DNA from: Sphingomonas sp. TREG-RG-20F-R18-01
GTDB lineage: Bacteria; Pseudomonadota; Alphaproteobacteria; Sphingomonadales; Sphingomonadaceae
NCBI RefSeq assembly: GCF_022662475.1
Contig: NZ_JAKNQQ010000002.1
Location: 558,001 to 622,000, forward strand
Reading direction: 5' to 3'
DNA: 64,000 nt
Shown here: one piece after another, positions 58,930-64,000 of the stretch
How positions within the stretch are numbered: the stretch's first letter is position 1
How the letters are laid out: every line of letters starts with the position of its first letter
Program-made: the position numbers and the translations under genes
Notes under the pieces: model-generated
Told to the model about the DNA's origin: nothing
The model's database searches: none
The model's input: the letters and a program-made list of their open reading frames with translations, nothing else

Positions 58930-60255
58930 TTACTTCGCGCTGACCCGCCACACCGTGTTGCCGACGTCATCCGCGACCAGCAGCGCGCCGCCGCGATCGA
59001 ACGTCACCCCGACCGGACGTCCCTGCGCCTCGCCCTTGGCGTTGAGGAACCCCGTCAGCACGTCGACCGGCTTCACGCCCTTCCTGGGAAAGCCGAGCTC
59101 GCCGAACGGCACGAACGCGACCTTGTAGCCCGACACCGGCACGCGGTTCCACGAGCCATGCTCGCCGACGAACGCACCGTTGCTGTAGGCCGCGCCGAGC
59201 TTCGCGTCGCTCGCGAACGTCAGCCCGAGCGCCGCCACATGCGGCCCCATCGCGAAATTGGGGCGCTTGGAATATTCCTGCAACGCCGGGTTCTCGGGCT
59301 TCACCCGCGCATCCGGATAGCCGCCCCAATAATACCACGGCCAGCCGAAGTTGTCCCCGAGGCCGACCCGCGTGATGTAATCGGGGACGATGTCGGAGCC
59401 CAGCATGTCGCGCTCGTTGACCGCGACCCACAGCCCGCCCGACTTGGGCTCGAACGCCATCCCCTGCGGGTTGCGCAAGCCAGCGCCGAACACGCGGAAC
59501 GTCATCGCCTGCGGGTCGACCTGGAGGATGTTGGCGCGGTATTTTTCCTTATCCATGCCGTTTTCGGCGATGTTCGACGACGAGCCGACGCCGACGTAGA
59601 GATATTTGCCGTTCGGGTCCGCGAGCAGCGTGCGCGCCCAGTGGTTGCCGCCGCCGTTGAGCGCGATCACCTTCTCGGGGGTCGCGGTGATCTTCGTCTC
59701 ACCGGGCTTGAACGGCACGCGGACCAGCGCGTCGGTGTTCGCGATGTAGAGATAGCCGCCGAGCAGCGCCATGCCGGTGGGCGAGTTCAGCCCGCCGATC
59801 AGCACGGTCTTCTGTTCCGCGACGCCGTCACCGTTTGCGTCGCGCAGCAGCGTGATGCGGTTGGCCGAGGGAACGCCCGCGCCGGCGCGTCCGAGCAGGT
59901 AGCGCATCACGGTGTCGGTGATGCTGCGGCCCTTGCGCGGCGGCGAATTGGTCTCGGCGACCAGCACGTCGCCATTGGGCAGCCGATAGAGCCAGCGCGG
60001 GTGCTCCAACCCTCGCGCAAACGCGGCCACCTTGAGCCCGGCGGCGGGGACCGGAGTCGTGCCCGCGGGCCAGCCGACCGCCTTGGCGACCTTGGTCGTC
60101 GGGATCGTCTGTTCGCGCGGTGCGGAGATGGTCGGGCGCTCGCCTTCGACCTGGGCGATCGGGAGCTGGGCGGGTTCGGGCTGGAACATCCACCAGAGGA
60201 CCGCCGCCCCGACGACCGCGAAAATGCCGAGGAGGATGAGAATATGTTTGCGCAT
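58930..60255 (-). CDS. sorbosone dehydrogenase-family (PQQ-type beta-propeller) protein
   Basis: 441 aa. An N-terminal membrane anchor (ILILLGIFAVVGAAVLWWMF) is followed by a beta-propeller: FARGLEHPRWLYRLPNGDVL, LNSPTGMALLGGYLYIANTD, GNHWARTLLADPNGKYLYVG, GAGLRNPQGMAFEPKSGGLW, GDNFGWPWYYWGGY and GPHVAALGLTFASDA. It matches the L-sorbosone/glucose dehydrogenase family that uses PQQ. No PQQ biosynthesis genes are in the window, so the cofactor must come from elsewhere or may be absent. Substrate unknown. Located on the periplasmic face. Confidence 0.88.
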   Translation of the reverse strand: MRKHILILLGIFAVVGAAVLWWMFQPEPAQLPIAQVEGERPTISAPREQTIPTTKVAKAVGWPAGTTPVPAAGLKVAAFARGLEHPRWLYRLPNGDVLVAETNSPPRKGRSITDTVMRYLLGRAGAGVPSANRITLLRDANGDGVAEQKTVLIGGLNSPTGMALLGGYLYIANTDALVRVPFKPGETKITATPEKVIALNGGGNHWARTLLADPNGKYLYVGVGSSSNIAENGMDKEKYRANILQVDPQAMTFRVFGAGLRNPQGMAFEPKSGGLWVAVNERDMLGSDIVPDYITRVGLGDNFGWPWYYWGGYPDARVKPENPALQEYSKRPNFAMGPHVAALGLTFASDAKLGAAYSNGAFVGEHGSWNRVPVSGYKVAFVPFGELGFPRKGVKPVDVLTGFLNAKGEAQGRPVGVTFDRGGALLVADDVGNTVWRVSAK

Positions 60256-60400
60256 AGCCGCTTGATAGGGTGCGCCGCCGCCCGGTGGAAGGGCTAGAGT
60301 TGGGGGGGGCGCGTCATCCCCGCAGTCGGGTCAGCGGAAATCTTCGGGCCTACAGAAACGGCGGCGGCTGCAGCGCCACCGCCACCTCGTACTCAGCGGG

Positions 60401-60638
60401 TTCTCCCGCGAGAGCATGGCTTCTGCGAAACCATATCTGTTCTCCCGCGAAGGCGGGAGTCCAGGGGTCGCGAGAGCTGTAACCCGTTGTTGTTCTTGGC
60501 CCTGGATTCCCGCCTTCGCGGAGAAAACAAAAAACGAACGGCTCGTATACCGACTTTCGCAAAGGCCTCGCGAAAGCGGGACCCCAGGGTTACAGGCGTG
60601 GCGCCCGTAACCCTGGGCTCCTGCCTGCGCAGGAGCAC
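60401..60638. repeat. cluster of short palindromic repeats (family D) between two genes
   Basis: In 240 bp there are several related inverted pieces: TTCTCCCGCGAAGGCGGGAG, its partner with TTCCCGCCTTCGCGGAGAA, then GCAAAGGCCTCGCGAAAGCG, and CCCAGGGTTACAGG with CCGTAACCCTGGG, ending at CTGCCTGCGCAGGAGCAC. The rest of the 391-bp gap between the sorbosone dehydrogenase and katG has no gene. It looks like the debris of repeated insertion of a REP-like element. Confidence 0.75.
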
Positions 60639-60646
60639 GGTCGACT

Positions 60647-62920
<2,274 letters not shown>

Positions 62921-63029
62921 TCAGGCTGGAGACTGCCACGTCCGGCGCAATTGAGGAAATGCATTAATCCGAAGAGAGTGATCGGCTGGGTGATATTTGG
63001 GAAGCTGTGTTTCACTCTGAAACCGTTCG

Positions 63030-63133
63030 CTTCCCCGGCGAAGGCCGGGGCCCAGTCGAGATGGCCGAGGTAACGGAGCGCAGTCCTCACCTTTCGGCGT
63101 TCCGCTCCTGGGCCCCGGCCTTCGCCGGGGAAG
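63030..63133. repeat. REP family A element
   Basis: Arms as in the other family A copies; inner text ATGGCCGAGGTAACGGAGCG and GTTCCGCTCCTGGGCC is close to the copy at 57870. It lies between katG and corC. Confidence 0.9.
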
Positions 63134-63157
63134 CGTGAATGGTAAGCGCAACCTTAC

Positions 63158-64000
<843 letters not shown>

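Overview
The window is GC-rich (by eye around two thirds G+C) and densely packed. It looks like chromosome from a sphingomonad alphaproteobacterium, most likely Sphingomonas or a close relative. Reasons are the long Ala/Pro-rich N-terminal extension on ribosomal protein S9, the ctaA-rplM-rpsI order, the MerC-Zur pair, HisKA_2-type kinase and EcfG promoter signatures, the NodT-type RND efflux set, many small sphingomonad-type lipoproteins, and several families of GC-rich palindromic repeats between genes. No rRNA, tRNA, CRISPR array, integrase or insertion sequence was recognised.

Layout. 1-5400: capsule (Kdo) block. kdsA faces right; kpsF/kdsD, a kdsB-like gene, a histidine-phosphatase-like gene, kpsC and the start of a glycosyltransferase face left and overlap one another. 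5434-9481: small membrane protein, TonB-dependent receptor, GAF-HisKA_2 kinase. 9722-12990: rpsI, rplM and ctaA, then merC and zur. 13153-16613: GNAT acetyltransferase, dxs, a DUF6629 membrane protein. 16640-18019: one AT-rich foreign gene (AlbA_2/Schlafen-like) joined to the end of nrdB. 18019-20015: nrdB and small envelope or stress genes. 20658-28709: CzcCBA-type metal efflux operon facing its own two-component system. 28772-34553: PfpI protein and catalase, alpha/beta hydrolase, Crp/Fnr regulator, nrdA. 34966-40669: a second two-component system facing a Gly/Pro-rich exported protein, then a GGDEF-EAL-PilZ protein. 40807-47135: fumarase, a GIY-YIG gene between inverted repeat elements, an MBL-fold enzyme, a DUF3617 lipoprotein, uvrB. 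47273-50947: higBA, an EcfG-driven PRC-barrel gene, a lipoprotein, a probable structured RNA with an 18-codon micro-ORF, an amidase. 51044-64000: trmB, metK, lnt and corC keep their order on the minus strand, but blocks of accessory genes, mostly edged by repeats, lie between them.

How the parts fit. The left end makes CMP-Kdo and transfers it for a KpsC/KpsS-type capsule. Stress functions recur: EcfG-type promoters, KatG, a catalase with PfpI, a PRC-barrel protein, and metal efflux under local two-component control. Central metabolism and information genes (dxs, nrdAB, fumarase, uvrB, metK, trmB, rplM/rpsI) form the conserved backbone. The most interesting points are: the micro-ORF with a 15-base perfect complement to the 16S rRNA tail at 49026-49271; the AT-rich AlbA_2 gene whose start overlaps the nrdB stop; the GIY-YIG gene framed by two inverted copies of one repeat; and the Kdo block, whose only phosphatase candidate lacks a usual catalytic histidine.
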